A DNA stretch of 33,446 bases, taken from contig JALELI010000117.1 of NCBI GenBank assembly GCA_022768785.1, positions 1-33,446 of the forward strand. Reading direction: 5' to 3'. Shown here in pieces: positions 14,218 to 23,731 of the stretch (the first letter of the stretch is position 1; each line of letters opens with the position of its first letter). Source of the DNA: Arcanobacterium sp. Lineage in GTDB: Bacteria > Actinomycetota > Actinomycetes > Actinomycetales > Actinomycetaceae. Made by a program: the position numbers and the translations under genes. Under the pieces are notes generated by a model, which was not told the origin of the DNA, did not search any database, and saw nothing but the letters and a program-made list of their open reading frames with translations.

Positions 14218-16227
14218 TCACTGATGAGCAGCCAGCTCCGAGGGGAGAGGCTGATTCGACTTCTGTTTCACCCAGCGGTAGCTCACCACTACTACAGCGA
14301 TGAAGAGAATCAAACCGATCACTTTGCCAGCGCTGCCGAAGGAATCTGGTATCACGCCAAGGAAATCAGGATTACCACTCGCGCCGATCAAAGCAGCATT
14401 CAAGATACCAAAGAGCGAATCGCCCACAATCAAGCCAGTAGCCAGCAGCACGCCGTAGCGCTTAGAGCGCTCTGGATTAGCCTGTTTAGCTGCCCAGCGA
14501 TCATAGGCAAAGCCGGTGAATGCGCCGATAGCTACCATCAACGTGGTGGAGATATTCAGATACATACCCATGCCCACAGCGAGAGGAGCTAAATGATACT
14601 TGGTGGTTTTGCCGAGAATCTCATCAACGATTACCACAACCACGCCGATAATGGCTCCGATACCGAAGAGGTTCCACTGCATAGAACCGCCGAAGATACC
14701 GCTCGAAATAGCCGAGAGCAAAGTAGCTTGTGGAGCCTGGAGGGCGTTTGCCACATCGCCACCAGCTGGGCCAATGAGTTCGCCTTTAACGCTGAGGAAA
14801 CCGAAGCTATTCATCAAGAGCTGCAGTACTGGTGGGATCACGATTGACCCGAACACCACGCCAATAATCAGAGCCACCTGCTGCTTCCACGGGGTAGCGC
14901 CAACCAGTTGGCCAGTCTTGAGATCCTGCAAGTTGTCGTTAGAAATCGTGGCAATGCCAAAGACAATTGCTGTAGTAAACAGCGTATATGCCGTGAGCTC
15001 AGTGGGGTGCGTCTGGGCCTCGTTGCCAGTGACGAACAAGATCAACAGTGCTGCAGCCACCACCACGATGATGCCCACACCGGAAATCGGTGAGTTAGAA
15101 GCGCCGATCAATCCAGCCATATAGCCGCAGATCGAGGCTACGATCAGGCCGATAAGCAGCACGAAGATAATGCTCAGCATAATGAGTGCGCCGGTGTGGT
15201 GTGAAATGGGTGAGCCCTGCAAGAAGAGCCAGAGCAAAATTCCGATCGGAATCATCGAAACAAGCGTGATGAGAGCTACATACTTGAAGGGGATATCCTG
15301 CTCGGTGATCGGCAAGGTTTCTCCGGCCTCACGTTTCTTCGATGAAGCGAGAGACTCTTTAATGCCCTTAATGATGGGGCCGATAATCTTGAGAAGCGTC
15401 CACACGGCAGCCACTGCCATGGCGCCAGCGCCGATCATACGCACATCGGAGCTGAATACTTTACCAACGATATCTGCGAGATCGCCGCCCTGTGCCATAG
15501 CAGGAACTGTGAGCACTGGAAGCAGAATTCCATAGGCGAGCACAAACCCTACAGCCATTGCCAAGCCTACAGCTGGCCCCACCAAATGCCCCACGCCCAT
15601 CAGAGCGAGAGAGAGTGAGCCACCTACCATCGTGGCGCCAGCGCCCACTCGGAACGGTACTGATATTGAGCCAGCCACAGCTTTCATAGCCGCGAGCAAA
15701 CCGTATCCGGCAGAGGCGATGCCTCCCCAAATAATGATGAGTAGGCCGCGGTGATTTTCTTCAGCAGATCCATTCGTATCGCCCACCTTGAGCACTTCAG
15801 CGGCGGCTACGCCCTCCGGGTATGGAAGATCAGAACCAGTCACCAGTGCGCGGCGTAGTGGGATTGAATAGGTGACGCCGAGAATGCCACCTACGAGCGT
15901 GACGGCGGTGGTCTCCCAGAATGGGAAGCCACTCCAATAGCCCACCATCACCAAACCTGGTAATACGAAAATGATTGCCGAGAGCGTGCCAGCTGCAGAA
16001 GCAATCGTCTGCACAATGTTGTTTTCCACCACAGTGTGGTCTGCAAACTTGCGCAAAGCAGCCATAGAGATCACAGCTGCTGGAATAGAGGTAGCAAACG
16101 TGAGGCCCACCTTCAGGCCAAGATATGCATTAGCTGCAGTGAATACTAAGGTGATTAAGCCACCGATGATCACTGCTCGAATCGTCAATTCCTTAACGGA
16201 ACTGCGAGGTTTCGTTTGTTGCGTCAT
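14218..16227 (-). CDS. OPT-family oligopeptide transporter
   Basis: 669 residues from ATG 16227 (MTQQTKPRSSVKELT), with GGAAAG upstream; an alternative ATG at 16275 would add 16 residues without family support. About 14-16 hydrophobic segments are spread across the protein. The N-terminus ELTIRAVIIGGLITLVFTAANAYLGLK is the classic start of bacterial OPT proteins, and a DLPYPEGVAAAEVLK segment is the family hallmark around residue 130. Bacterial OPTs are proton-coupled importers of tri- to hexapeptides and sometimes metal-siderophore complexes; the substrate cannot be told. Monocistronic, downstream of the glpFK terminator in the same direction. Confidence 0.9.
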   Translation of the reverse strand: MTQQTKPRSSVKELTIRAVIIGGLITLVFTAANAYLGLKVGLTFATSIPAAVISMAALRKFADHTVVENNIVQTIASAAGTLSAIIFVLPGLVMVGYWSGFPFWETTAVTLVGGILGVTYSIPLRRALVTGSDLPYPEGVAAAEVLKVGDTNGSAEENHRGLLIIIWGGIASAGYGLLAAMKAVAGSISVPFRVGAGATMVGGSLSLALMGVGHLVGPAVGLAMAVGFVLAYGILLPVLTVPAMAQGGDLADIVGKVFSSDVRMIGAGAMAVAAVWTLLKIIGPIIKGIKESLASSKKREAGETLPITEQDIPFKYVALITLVSMIPIGILLWLFLQGSPISHHTGALIMLSIIFVLLIGLIVASICGYMAGLIGASNSPISGVGIIVVVAAALLILFVTGNEAQTHPTELTAYTLFTTAIVFGIATISNDNLQDLKTGQLVGATPWKQQVALIIGVVFGSIVIPPVLQLLMNSFGFLSVKGELIGPAGGDVANALQAPQATLLSAISSGIFGGSMQWNLFGIGAIIGVVVVIVDEILGKTTKYHLAPLAVGMGMYLNISTTLMVAIGAFTGFAYDRWAAKQANPERSKRYGVLLATGLIVGDSLFGILNAALIGASGNPDFLGVIPDSFGSAGKVIGLILFIAVVVVSYRWVKQKSNQPLPSELAAHQ

Positions 16228-16546
16228 ACGTTTTGTTCTTTCCAGTGAATGCGGTACAGCAGTGAAATCTTTCATCTCAACGCAGAAAACCGCTAACGAA
16301 CGGCACTATTATGCCTCTCAGGCGAGGAAACTTTGAAATTTTGCAGCGCTAAAATCAGAAATAAGGCCCTCTAAAGGCTGCTTGTTTTCCCTCAAACTAC
16401 ACGTCAGACGCTGGGAAAAGTGCGTGGGCAAGCCGCTGATTGAAAAGGTGGGATCGGTGAGAATCTCAGCTATCTGCACTGCGCGTGGATAACTCAGCTC
16501 ACCGATCCCACTTGTTAGCTGCCGCCACTACAGCGGCAATTTGGTA
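16228..16546. other. intergenic region between glpK end and OPT start
   Basis: Holds the glpFK terminator hairpin (16448-16511) and the OPT leader. On the minus strand CATAAT (plus 16308-16313) is a possible -10 box for the OPT gene, without a good -35. No gene is supported. Confidence 0.5.
16448..16511 (-). terminator. hairpin terminator downstream of glpFK
   Basis: GTGGGATCGGTGAG (16448-16461) pairs perfectly with CTCACCGATCCCAC (16498-16511) across a 36-nt loop, about 35 nt past the glpK stop on the minus strand. It insulates the OPT gene from glp transcription. Confidence 0.65.
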
Positions 16547-18055
16547 TCACTCCACCCAGTCAAGCGTGCGATCCACGGCCTTCCTCCATTGGTGAATTTG
16601 GTGATCGCGTTGAGCGTCGTCCATTGCGGGCTCCCATCGCCGTGCTTCTTGCCAGTTGGCGATTACATCTGCTTCTCCGCTCCAGAATCCCACCGCAATT
16701 CCAGCCGCATATGCGGCTCCCAAAGCCGTTGTTTCAGCCACTTTAGGGAGCACAACGGTGGTATCCAAAATGTCACTCTGGAATTGCATCAACAAATTGT
16801 TCGCCGTCATGCCGCCATCTACGCGAAGCTCGCCAAGTTTCACGCCGGAATCCGCTTCCATCGCGTCGAGAACTTCGCGCGTTTGGAATGCGGTGGCTTC
16901 CAGAGCGGCGCGGGCGATATGTGCTTTCGTATTGTAGCGGGTCATACCCACGATCACGCCGCGGGCATCGCCGCGCCAGTAGGGAGCAAAGAGCCCTGAG
17001 AACGCTGGCACAAAATACACTCCGCCGTTGTCGGCTACCGATCTGGCAAGTGCCTCGACTTCTCCAGAGCTCTTGATGATCTGCAGGTTGTCGCGTAGCC
17101 ACTGAATGAGAGATCCGGTGACGGCGATAGATCCTTCTAGTGCGTAAACAGGCTTGCGATCTCCAATCTGATAGCAGACTGTGGTGATGAGGCCATTATT
17201 GGAGAACTGCGGCTCTTCCCCGGTGTTCATAAGCATGAAGCAGCCAGTTCCATAAGTGTTTTTCGCCATACCAGGATCAAAGCATGCCTGGCCAAACGTG
17301 GCTGCTTGCTGATCGCCGAGATCTCCGGCCACCGGCACACCAGGTAGCAAGCCGCTCTGGCGCCCATATCCGTACACCTCCGCTGAACTCTTGATCTCAG
17401 GAAGCATACTCATGGGGATTCCTGCAATTTCGCAAATATCTTCGCGCCAGCTGAGAGTGCGCAAATCCATCAGCATTGTGCGAGAAGCGTTCGTCACATC
17501 TGTCACATGGATACCGCCATTAGGGCCACCAGTGAGATTCCAAATCACCCAGGTGTCTGGATTGCCGAAGAGAAGATCACCCGCTTCAGCTTTCTCCCGG
17601 GCCCCTGGCACATTTTCCAAAATCCACATGAGCTTCGTGATTGAGGCATAGGTAGAGAGAGTTTCGCCCACAATAAAGCGGAAGCGATCTTCCCCACCGT
17701 CACGAGCCAAACGATCTACGATATCCTGCGAGCGGGTATCCTGCCAGACGATTGCGTTGTAAATTGGTTTGCCAGTGAGCCGATCCCATACGATCGTGGT
17801 TTCGCGCTGATTCGTGATTCCAACAGCAACAATCTCGTGATGGTTGGTTTCTGCTGTGGAGAGCGCTTCGCCAACCACTTTTCGGGTGTTCTCCCAGATT
17901 TCAGAAGGGTCATGCTCCACCCAACCGGCATGTGGGAAGATCTGCTGATGCTCAAGCTGCCCCACAGATACAATCTCTCCAGCGTGATTGAAGAGAATAG
18001 CACGGGTGGAGGTGGTGCCTTGGTCGATAGCCAACACGTATTTCTTTTCTAACAT
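16547..18055 (-). CDS. glpK: glycerol kinase
   Basis: 502 residues from ATG 18055 ([20 protein letters not shown]), with AAAGGA seven bases upstream; the track ORF to 18169 is an upstream extension overlapping glpF. FGGY-family landmarks include [11 protein letters not shown] (phosphate-1 motif), [10 protein letters not shown] and NAIVWQDTR (glycerol contact region), [34 protein letters not shown] (phosphate-2) and [10 protein letters not shown] with QFQSDIL. The length equals the normal family size. The enzyme makes sn-glycerol-3-phosphate from glycerol and ATP, trapping glycerol brought in by GlpF and feeding the GlpABC dehydrogenase encoded upstream. Second gene of glpF-glpK, 55 bp after glpF, with a candidate regulatory motif in the gap. 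Confidence 0.97.
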   Translation of the reverse strand: MLEKKYVLAIDQGTTSTRAILFNHAGEIVSVGQLEHQQIFPHAGWVEHDPSEIWENTRKVVGEALSTAETNHHEIVAVGITNQRETTIVWDRLTGKPIYNAIVWQDTRSQDIVDRLARDGGEDRFRFIVGETLSTYASITKLMWILENVPGAREKAEAGDLLFGNPDTWVIWNLTGGPNGGIHVTDVTNASRTMLMDLRTLSWREDICEIAGIPMSMLPEIKSSAEVYGYGRQSGLLPGVPVAGDLGDQQAATFGQACFDPGMAKNTYGTGCFMLMNTGEEPQFSNNGLITTVCYQIGDRKPVYALEGSIAVTGSLIQWLRDNLQIIKSSGEVEALARSVADNGGVYFVPAFSGLFAPYWRGDARGVIVGMTRYNTKAHIARAALEATAFQTREVLDAMEADSGVKLGELRVDGGMTANNLLMQFQSDILDTTVVLPKVAETTALGAAYAAGIAVGFWSGEADVIANWQEARRWEPAMDDAQRDHQIHQWRKAVDRTLDWVE

Positions 18056-18070
18056 TATTAAATCCTTTTG

Positions 18071-18082
18071 CACGTCGTTGTG
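18071..18082 (-). promoter_or_regulatory. candidate glp operator before glpK
   Basis: CACGTCGTTGTG on the plus strand differs by one base from CACATCGTTGTG before glpF and lies 16-27 nt upstream of the glpK ATG. It may be a second operator for the glp regulator or an mRNA leader element. Confidence 0.45.
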
Positions 18083-18110
18083 AACATTAGATATCTGAAT
18101 AGTATGTGCT

Positions 18111-18854
18111 TTAGCTGGCGAGCACTCCGAAAGCGGGGCCAAAAATAGCTCCCGCGAGCACTCCGCCAACGATCGGGCCTACGATAGGCACCCATGCATA
18201 GCCCCAATCGGAGCCGCCCTTGCCTTTGATGGGGAGTATAGCGTGAGCAATGCGCGGGCCAAGATCACGAACTGGGTTGATTGCATATCCTGTGGGGCCG
18301 CCGAGTGATGCGCCGATAGAGACGATCACCAGAGCAACTCCGAGAGGCCCGAGGCCAGATTGGGTATAGCCAGAGAGCATCACCCATGCAACGAGCACAA
18401 ATGTGGCGATCGCTTCGGTAAGCACATTCCAGCCATAAGAGCGGATAGCTGGGCTCGTGGCGAAAGTGCCGAGCTTATCAGCTGGCCCTTCATGCTCGTC
18501 ATAGAGTTGCTTAAACGCTAGCCACGCTGCGATTGCCCCCACGATGGCGCCGAGGAGCTGAGCCACAATATAAGTGGTTGTGGTGGCAGCGGTGATCGGG
18601 ATACCCGGCATAAATTCAGATTTCCCGGATACTACGAATCCCAGTGTGACGGCGGGATTGAGATGAGCTCCGGTGGCGTAGGCCACGTAGACGCCCACGA
18701 ATACGGCGAGCCCCCACCCGAAGTTGATCAGGAGCCAGCCGCCGCCCACTGCTTTAGATTTGCGCAGCGTGACGTTTGCGCAAACGCCCACGCCGAGGAG
18801 GAGCAAAAAAGCTGTTCCAATAAACTCGGAGAGGAAAATTTGAGGAAGAGACAT
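18111..18854 (-). CDS. glpF: glycerol uptake facilitator (aquaglyceroporin)
   Basis: 247 residues from ATG 18854, with AAAGGGG four bases upstream; the track start at 18893 falls inside the candidate operator. Six membrane helices and two half-helix motifs mark the MIP channel: [11 protein letters not shown] (first NPA) and [13 protein letters not shown] (second, here NPV followed by RD). The Asp after the second motif's Arg, as in GlpF, indicates the wider glycerol-conducting pore rather than a water-only channel. It passes glycerol across the cytoplasmic membrane by facilitated diffusion. First gene of the glpF-glpK operon. Confidence 0.95.
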   Translation of the reverse strand: MSLPQIFLSEFIGTAFLLLLGVGVCANVTLRKSKAVGGGWLLINFGWGLAVFVGVYVAYATGAHLNPAVTLGFVVSGKSEFMPGIPITAATTTTYIVAQLLGAIVGAIAAWLAFKQLYDEHEGPADKLGTFATSPAIRSYGWNVLTEAIATFVLVAWVMLSGYTQSGLGPLGVALVIVSIGASLGGPTGYAINPVRDLGPRIAHAILPIKGKGGSDWGYAWVPIVGPIVGGVLAGAIFGPAFGVLAS

Positions 18855-18873
18855 ATGTCCCCTTTCTAAAAAG

Positions 18874-18895
18874 GGATACACATCGTTGTGCATCC
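18874..18895 (-). promoter_or_regulatory. candidate glp operator/leader hairpin before glpF
   Basis: GGATACACA-TCGT-TGTGCATCC is a near-perfect palindrome (one mismatch, a G-U pair if transcribed) 20-41 nt upstream of the glpF ATG. It adjoins a TAATAT -10 box (plus 18896-18901), so it would cover the start site. Its core CACATCGTTGTG recurs before glpK and, weaker, before glpA. Confidence 0.55.
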
Positions 18896-18928
18896 ATATT
18901 AATTTTTTGGGCTTATGCTGCTAGGGAA

Positions 18929-19021
18929 TGGGGGATTCGCACGGTGTACTCGGGCACGCCAGTCGTTTTGGCTGGTTGTGCCTTGCTGGTGGGGGATTCG
19001 CACGGTGTACTCGGGCACGCC
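18929..19021. repeat. 32-bp perfect direct repeat upstream of glpF
   Basis: A 32-bp sequence beginning TGGGGGATTCGCACGGTG is present at 18929-18960 and 18990-19021, a 61-bp period, 28 bp beyond the presumed glpF -10 box. It could be an upstream activator site pair or a local duplication. The rest of the 18855-19179 interval carries no convincing gene. Confidence 0.85.
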
Positions 19022-19102
19022 TGTAAAACGCTCCTGTGCTTTTTGCGCGCGTCTAAGCCTTTTGCGCACAGCGCGAACCACATTTCGCAGCTGCATATAG
19101 CC

Positions 19103-19127
19103 TCGGAGTGTGGTGAAACTACTCCGA
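19103..19127 (-). terminator. weak hairpin downstream of glpABC
   Basis: TCGGAGT and ACTCCGA form a 7-bp stem around an 11-nt loop, about 55 nt after the glpC stop on the minus strand. Confidence 0.4.
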
Positions 19128-19150
19128 CGATTGAGAATATTTAGAGTTTT

Positions 19151-19166
19151 CTAGCTAGAAAGCTAG
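19151..19166 (-). terminator. small hairpin just after glpC
   Basis: CTAGCT-AGAA-AGCTAG lies 14 nt past the glpC stop. With the next hairpin (19103-19127) it may end glpABC transcription. Weak alone. Confidence 0.35.
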
Positions 19167-19179
19167 TGTGTATGATGAG

Positions 19180-20529
19180 CTATTTCCGCCTATGATGTTC
19201 TCCTTTTTCAGGAAGTTCGTTCCACGCTATACCGCGCAACTCACCAGTGCCGGCGAGCCCGAGTGCATGGTGAATGAGTTGTACTGGGTGAATCACCTCA
19301 GCGCCAGCGCCTTTGCGAATTTGCCAGCGGCAGGTTTCCGTTTCACAGGCAGCGAGCTGCGGATTTGTGCGGCGAACCATCTCAAAGAGTGGTGCGCCAA
19401 CCTGCTGAGCTACTTCGTATTTTTCTTTTTTCAGCCCATAAGTGCCAGCGATCCCGCAGCATGCTTGTTCGGATTCCACCACTTTCACGCCTGGAATCAT
19501 TTCCATCATGCGAATGGCAGGCTTGCCGATTCCCTGGGATTTCACCTGGCAAGGTTGGTGGTAGGGGATTGTGAGATCGCGCCGCTGCAGATCACTAATG
19601 GGGAAATTTCCGCTATCCATCAGCTCTAGCAAGAACTCTGACGTCTCTACCATGCGGGAGCCCACATCGATGAGTTCTGGATCGTTGATGCCCATAATCT
19701 CATGTGCTTCGTGGCGGAGCATTCCCGCGCAAGAGCCACTGGAGCTCACAATAGTGAGTTCTTTTCCTGCAGCCCGCAGCTGGTTGCAGAGCTCGCGCAC
19801 TTTGCGGGTGGCCTGTTTGAACAGTCCGTTCGACTGCTGAGCAAGGCCACAGCAGCCCTGCTGCGGTACGATTACCTCGTATCCGAGATATTCAAGCACC
19901 TCTACTGTGGCAATAGAGGTGGCTACTTCAAAATAGCCGCCTGCACAGCCGTGGAAAAACACCAGTGGGCCGCGTTCGCCTGCTGTGGAGCCAGCACGCA
20001 CGTGTTTTCCAGCCACTCCAAGCTGCTGATGTTTCTTCCACCAGGCAGGGAAAGAATACTTTTGCACAGTGGGCATAGGAGCATCTTTGTGCACGCCCAC
20101 CACTGCTTGCACGGCGGCGCGAATCGGCTTTGCCGAGAGCGCGGCATTAGCGATAGGGGCAAATGGGGTGAGCAGTTTCCCCTCGAGCTCGGTTTGAGTG
20201 ATGAGCCGATCTCGCAATGGCATGTGCTCGGCTTTCATCACGGCTCGCGCCTGGGCATTAATTTCAGCGATTTTGACACCCTGGGGGCAGGTGGTGGTGC
20301 AGATTGAGCAACCCGAGCAATAATCGAGCGAATGATCTACAGAAGCTCCGTGGCGAAATCGCTCTGCCTGGGGGCCCACATATTTCGGCCCTGAGAAAAG
20401 CGGAGTTACTCTCATCACTGGGCATTGGCTCTCACAAATCGTGCACTTCACGCACGAATCTAGAGAAGCTCGTGCGAGTGATGCTTTGGCGAAATCAATT
20501 GCCTGAGGTGCTTTAGATTGAACAGCCAT
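19180..20529 (-). CDS. glpC: anaerobic glycerol-3-phosphate dehydrogenase subunit C
   Basis: 449 residues. Two ferredoxin-type [4Fe-4S] motifs lie near the N-terminus, C26-C29-C32-C36-P (CVKCTICESQCP) and C71-C74-C77-C81-P (CSGCSICTTTCP). Two CCG domains follow (HGCAGGY with PQQGCCG, then HQPCQ with QACCGIAGTYG) that hold a further cluster, as in heterodisulfide-reductase and LutA/GlpC proteins. GlpC anchors the GlpAB catalytic dimer at the membrane and passes electrons to the quinone pool. The ATG shares one base with the glpB stop (TGATG) and AAGGAG precedes it. Last gene of glpABC. About 50 residues longer than the E. coli protein, mainly at the ends. Confidence 0.95.
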   Translation of the reverse strand: MAVQSKAPQAIDFAKASLARASLDSCVKCTICESQCPVMRVTPLFSGPKYVGPQAERFRHGASVDHSLDYCSGCSICTTTCPQGVKIAEINAQARAVMKAEHMPLRDRLITQTELEGKLLTPFAPIANAALSAKPIRAAVQAVVGVHKDAPMPTVQKYSFPAWWKKHQQLGVAGKHVRAGSTAGERGPLVFFHGCAGGYFEVATSIATVEVLEYLGYEVIVPQQGCCGLAQQSNGLFKQATRKVRELCNQLRAAGKELTIVSSSGSCAGMLRHEAHEIMGINDPELIDVGSRMVETSEFLLELMDSGNFPISDLQRRDLTIPYHQPCQVKSQGIGKPAIRMMEMIPGVKVVESEQACCGIAGTYGLKKEKYEVAQQVGAPLFEMVRRTNPQLAACETETCRWQIRKGAGAEVIHPVQLIHHALGLAGTGELRGIAWNELPEKGEHHRRK

Positions 20530-21917
20530 CAGTGGTTCTCCTTCGTGCTAGCCGCTGGCTGCTGCGCTGAGGTGCTTTGGCGGGCGGCGATAAAAGAATC
20601 GAGTGCCTCCACAGCGGCGGCGGCACTTCCGAGCGCAATTCCCTCACCAGAGCCTTCATTCCAGGGCAACGCACCGCCGATAATGGAGCCAGCGCAGTAG
20701 AGATTGGAGAAAATGGGTGCTCCTGGAACGCCGTCAGCAGTATTCCCGAGTGGTCGCATCGCACTATCCACGCGCACGCCGGAGCCAAAGATTTCTCCCT
20801 CGGGGCTCCATACCGGTATGTCGCACAGAAGCTCTCGAATAGTGCCAAATGAATCGCGTTCCAGCGCTCCAGCATCAAAGCTGCCACCGGCGTAGATGAC
20901 GGCGTCTACTGGCAGTTGTTTCACCGCTCCGGCCACGCGAACGGCCACTGCCGTCACCAGCTGTGGGGTGGCCTCGTCCGTGGCTGGTGCACCTTGCGTA
21001 TGTGCGGCGGGAGAGCTATCAGTTGTGACCCCCACAGCTCCGGCGTTGAGCATAATATCTACCCGCATCTCGCGGCAGGCATGTACGAGGAAATCGTTGA
21101 TCCTCCGGCCCGGCACTGATGGCGGGGGCAGTGGAATTTCTCCCACGGGAGTGCCGAGCTGTTCCCTGAGCGCTGTGAAAGTATCTGGTTTGAGCCCGAG
21201 CACGCCGGGCAGCAACACGGTTTCTCCCTCATGGGCCAGGCCTTTTAGCTGATCGAGCAGGGCGTCAAAATCGGCGGTGCCCCACTCTTTATCTAGGCAG
21301 CGAGCGATTGTGGTGCCAGTGGTGTCTGTTTCGGCATGGCGCAGCGGCAATTTAATATGTGCTGCCCGAGCATGCACCTGCACATATGGCGATGCATTGA
21401 GATTATCTGCCACGAGCTGTGGATAGAAATCTTTGAGATTGTCGATTCCAACCACGAGATAGCGCTTTCCATTGGCAAGCACGCTCGCCGTCATCGATGT
21501 GGGCACGCATGCTGAGGGTTGCACTGCTCCGATTGCAGTGGGAAGTAGCTTGTTGGCCAGAGCAGTTCGCTCTTCCCGCTCGGCTACAACTGTTAGCTCC
21601 TGCGGCGAGAAGAAGGGGAGTTTGTGCACCAGCCACTGCACACCTGCGAGCACGTGATGAGCTCCAATGTGCGCATAAGGGTGGTCTGGGTGAGTGTTCA
21701 CAAATTCCGTGAATGCCGGCAAGATTTCTGTGGCAGGGGCACGAGTTGGCAGGTGCTCACGTTGTGTATTCCACCCGAGCACATCAACTGTGCCTTTGCT
21801 GAGCAGTAATCCTCCCCAGCCGTAAGTGACGATACGTACCTGATGTCCCCGTTCGGCGAGCATCAATGCACTGGTGAGCCCGGCAAGGCCAGCTCCAATC
21901 ACCACGATTCTGCTCAT
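20529..21917 (-). CDS. glpB: anaerobic glycerol-3-phosphate dehydrogenase subunit B
   Basis: 462 residues from ATG 21917 (MSRIVVIGAGLAGLTSALM), which overlaps the glpA stop in ATGA; the track extension to 22070 lies within glpA. The N-terminal Rossmann motif VVIGAGLAGL and TYGWGGLLLSKGTVDVLG are typical of GlpB, as is the C-terminal YCAGSIIGGALPWNEGSGEGIALGSA FAD-binding end. An Ala/Thr-rich insertion around SSPAAHTQGAPATDEATP makes it somewhat longer than the about 420-residue enterobacterial protein. GlpB is an FMN/FAD-containing subunit that relays electrons from GlpA to GlpC. Translationally coupled on both sides. Confidence 0.93.
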   Translation of the reverse strand: MSRIVVIGAGLAGLTSALMLAERGHQVRIVTYGWGGLLLSKGTVDVLGWNTQREHLPTRAPATEILPAFTEFVNTHPDHPYAHIGAHHVLAGVQWLVHKLPFFSPQELTVVAEREERTALANKLLPTAIGAVQPSACVPTSMTASVLANGKRYLVVGIDNLKDFYPQLVADNLNASPYVQVHARAAHIKLPLRHAETDTTGTTIARCLDKEWGTADFDALLDQLKGLAHEGETVLLPGVLGLKPDTFTALREQLGTPVGEIPLPPPSVPGRRINDFLVHACREMRVDIMLNAGAVGVTTDSSPAAHTQGAPATDEATPQLVTAVAVRVAGAVKQLPVDAVIYAGGSFDAGALERDSFGTIRELLCDIPVWSPEGEIFGSGVRVDSAMRPLGNTADGVPGAPIFSNLYCAGSIIGGALPWNEGSGEGIALGSAAAAVEALDSFIAARQSTSAQQPAASTKENH

Positions 21918-23731
21918 TGGTGCAGCTCCTTCCACTCGGCGGCGTTGGCATCTAAAGCTGGCGGCGCCGAGTGAGTGCCGTGCAGCAGAGCGAGATCGCC
22001 GGTTGCCGCGATTGCTTCTTGGCTCGGTTGCGGTAGCTGATCTATGCCGAGCGTGCAGTGAGTAACCCACTGATTGAGTGCGGTTTCGCGCAGTTGCTGA
22101 GTGAACAGCAACGGAGCAATTCCGTGGAATCTGTTGTGCATAAAGAGCCGGAGTTGGGCGTTTGTGAGAGCCACAGCGGCGTTGGCGTCAGAGGCGGCAG
22201 GGCGTGCCGGTGAATCTGCAGCCGTGCCGGAGTTCTCTGCCACGGCTGCACTCGTGTCACAAGCCGTCTCGAGGTGAGCCGCTTCGTGGTGAGAATCAGG
22301 CTCAGTTGCTGCGCAGCTCGTTTGCAGCTGCTGGGAGCGCCAGGTGTGAACCACTCCAGCGAGCCGTGCCCCGCAGAATGTGCCCTGGCATGGCCCCATG
22401 CCAATGCGCAGTTGGCGGCGCAGATCATCGAAATTGGCAGTGGGCTGTTCGGTGAGAGCCTGCTCAATCATCGAGCGGGTGACGAGCTCGCATTCACAGA
22501 TAATCTGCTCACTGCCGCGCACGTGCTCGGCATGATTGAGACGATCTGTGATGGTGTGATTATGCGCGCTAGCTCCGGGAGTGTTTTCATCTGCTGTGCG
22601 GCAGGGGCGGTCTTCACCCAGCTGCTCACAGAGGGTATCAACCACGTTTTTAGCCATGAGCCGATAGGTGGTGAGTTTGCCGCCAGCGATCGAGAAAAAG
22701 CCAGATATGCCGTCGCGTTCTTGATGATCGATAATACTCATGCCACGGCTCATATGCCGAGTGTCGGATTTAGATACTCGGCGGTCGCGTACGAGTGGCC
22801 GCGCTCCGGCCCACACGTGCACAGCGCGTGCCGCGCGGAATCCAGGGATAAGTGCCTCTCCAGAATCGAGCATGTGCTGCACTTCTTCAGGCTTGATCTC
22901 CAAGAAATCTGGATCTGCTGCCTCTTGATCTGTGGTGCCGATAATGCACACCGTGTGATCGGGCACCAGGATGTCGCCATCGGCGGGGTAGACGCAGCGG
23001 TTGATCACGGTATTCACTAGGCGGTGGTTCATCGCCACCATGATTCCGCGCCCTGGCACCACATCTACATCGTAGGCTCCTGCGAGAGCGGCAATTTGGC
23101 CCGCCCACGGCCCGCCGGCATTGATGACGGCGCGGCAGCTCACGTGCACAGTTTCGCCAGTTTTCTCGTTGGTGGCGCTCACTGCGGTGACGCCATGTGC
23201 ATCTGTATGAATAGCAGTGACGCGATGATATGTGAGCACCTGCGCGCCGTATTCTTTAGCGGAGGCTACCGTGCCCCACACCATTCGCCACCCGTCTACC
23301 ACGGCGTCGCGCACCTCAAAAGCGCGCTTGATTCCTGGGTTGAGGCGCGGTTCGCGGCGCAGTGCCTCTGCCAGTGAGATCTCAGCGGCGGGCACGTGCG
23401 TAGCGGCGGCGGCGGCGAGGAATTTATCGGCGTGATCTTCCTCATCGAAAGGCGTCACCACAAACAGCCCGCCGGTTTCTTCAACGGCATCGGAGTGGAT
23501 TCGGCGCACGATTTCATTTTCTTGGGCACATTCGGTGGCGGATTCTGGATCGGAGACCACGTATCGGCCGCCAGAGTGGAGGAGCCCGTGGAAACGCCCC
23601 GTGGTGCCTTGGGCAAGATCTGCTCGTTCGAGGAGAATAGCATTGAATCCGCGCATCGCTAGATCGCGCAGCACGCCGGTGCCGGTGGCTCCTCCGCCTA
23701 TCACTACGACGTCTGTTTCTAATGAGATCAT
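21914..23731 (-). CDS. glpA: anaerobic glycerol-3-phosphate dehydrogenase subunit A
   Basis: 605 residues from ATG 23731 (MISLETDVVVIGGGATGTGV); the 77-residue upstream extension in the track runs into promoter sequence. The DAO-type FAD domain has GGGATGTG, RADLAQGTTGRFHGLLHSGGRY and a C-terminal SIAGGKLTTYRLMA. A Bfd-like [2Fe-2S] domain follows with CECELVTRSMIEQAL and GPCQGTFCG (four Cys). A low-complexity Ala/Thr/Asp linker of about 50 residues (around TSAAVAENSGTAADSPARPA) then separates a final helical segment. GlpA oxidises sn-glycerol-3-phosphate to dihydroxyacetone phosphate when oxygen is absent. First gene of glpABC. A TATAAC box lies about 20 nt upstream. Confidence 0.95.
   Translation of the reverse strand: MISLETDVVVIGGGATGTGVLRDLAMRGFNAILLERADLAQGTTGRFHGLLHSGGRYVVSDPESATECAQENEIVRRIHSDAVEETGGLFVVTPFDEEDHADKFLAAAAATHVPAAEISLAEALRREPRLNPGIKRAFEVRDAVVDGWRMVWGTVASAKEYGAQVLTYHRVTAIHTDAHGVTAVSATNEKTGETVHVSCRAVINAGGPWAGQIAALAGAYDVDVVPGRGIMVAMNHRLVNTVINRCVYPADGDILVPDHTVCIIGTTDQEAADPDFLEIKPEEVQHMLDSGEALIPGFRAARAVHVWAGARPLVRDRRVSKSDTRHMSRGMSIIDHQERDGISGFFSIAGGKLTTYRLMAKNVVDTLCEQLGEDRPCRTADENTPGASAHNHTITDRLNHAEHVRGSEQIICECELVTRSMIEQALTEQPTANFDDLRRQLRIGMGPCQGTFCGARLAGVVHTWRSQQLQTSCAATEPDSHHEAAHLETACDTSAAVAENSGTAADSPARPAASDANAAVALTNAQLRLFMHNRFHGIAPLLFTQQLRETALNQWVTHCTLGIDQLPQPSQEAIAATGDLALLHGTHSAPPALDANAAEWKELHQ

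Noticed and set aside
14600-15124. 174-residue plus-strand ORF
   Set aside because: Antisense shadow of the OPT transporter.
22274-23020. 248-residue plus-strand ORF
   Set aside because: Fully antisense to glpA, whose coding is certain. A codon-bias shadow.
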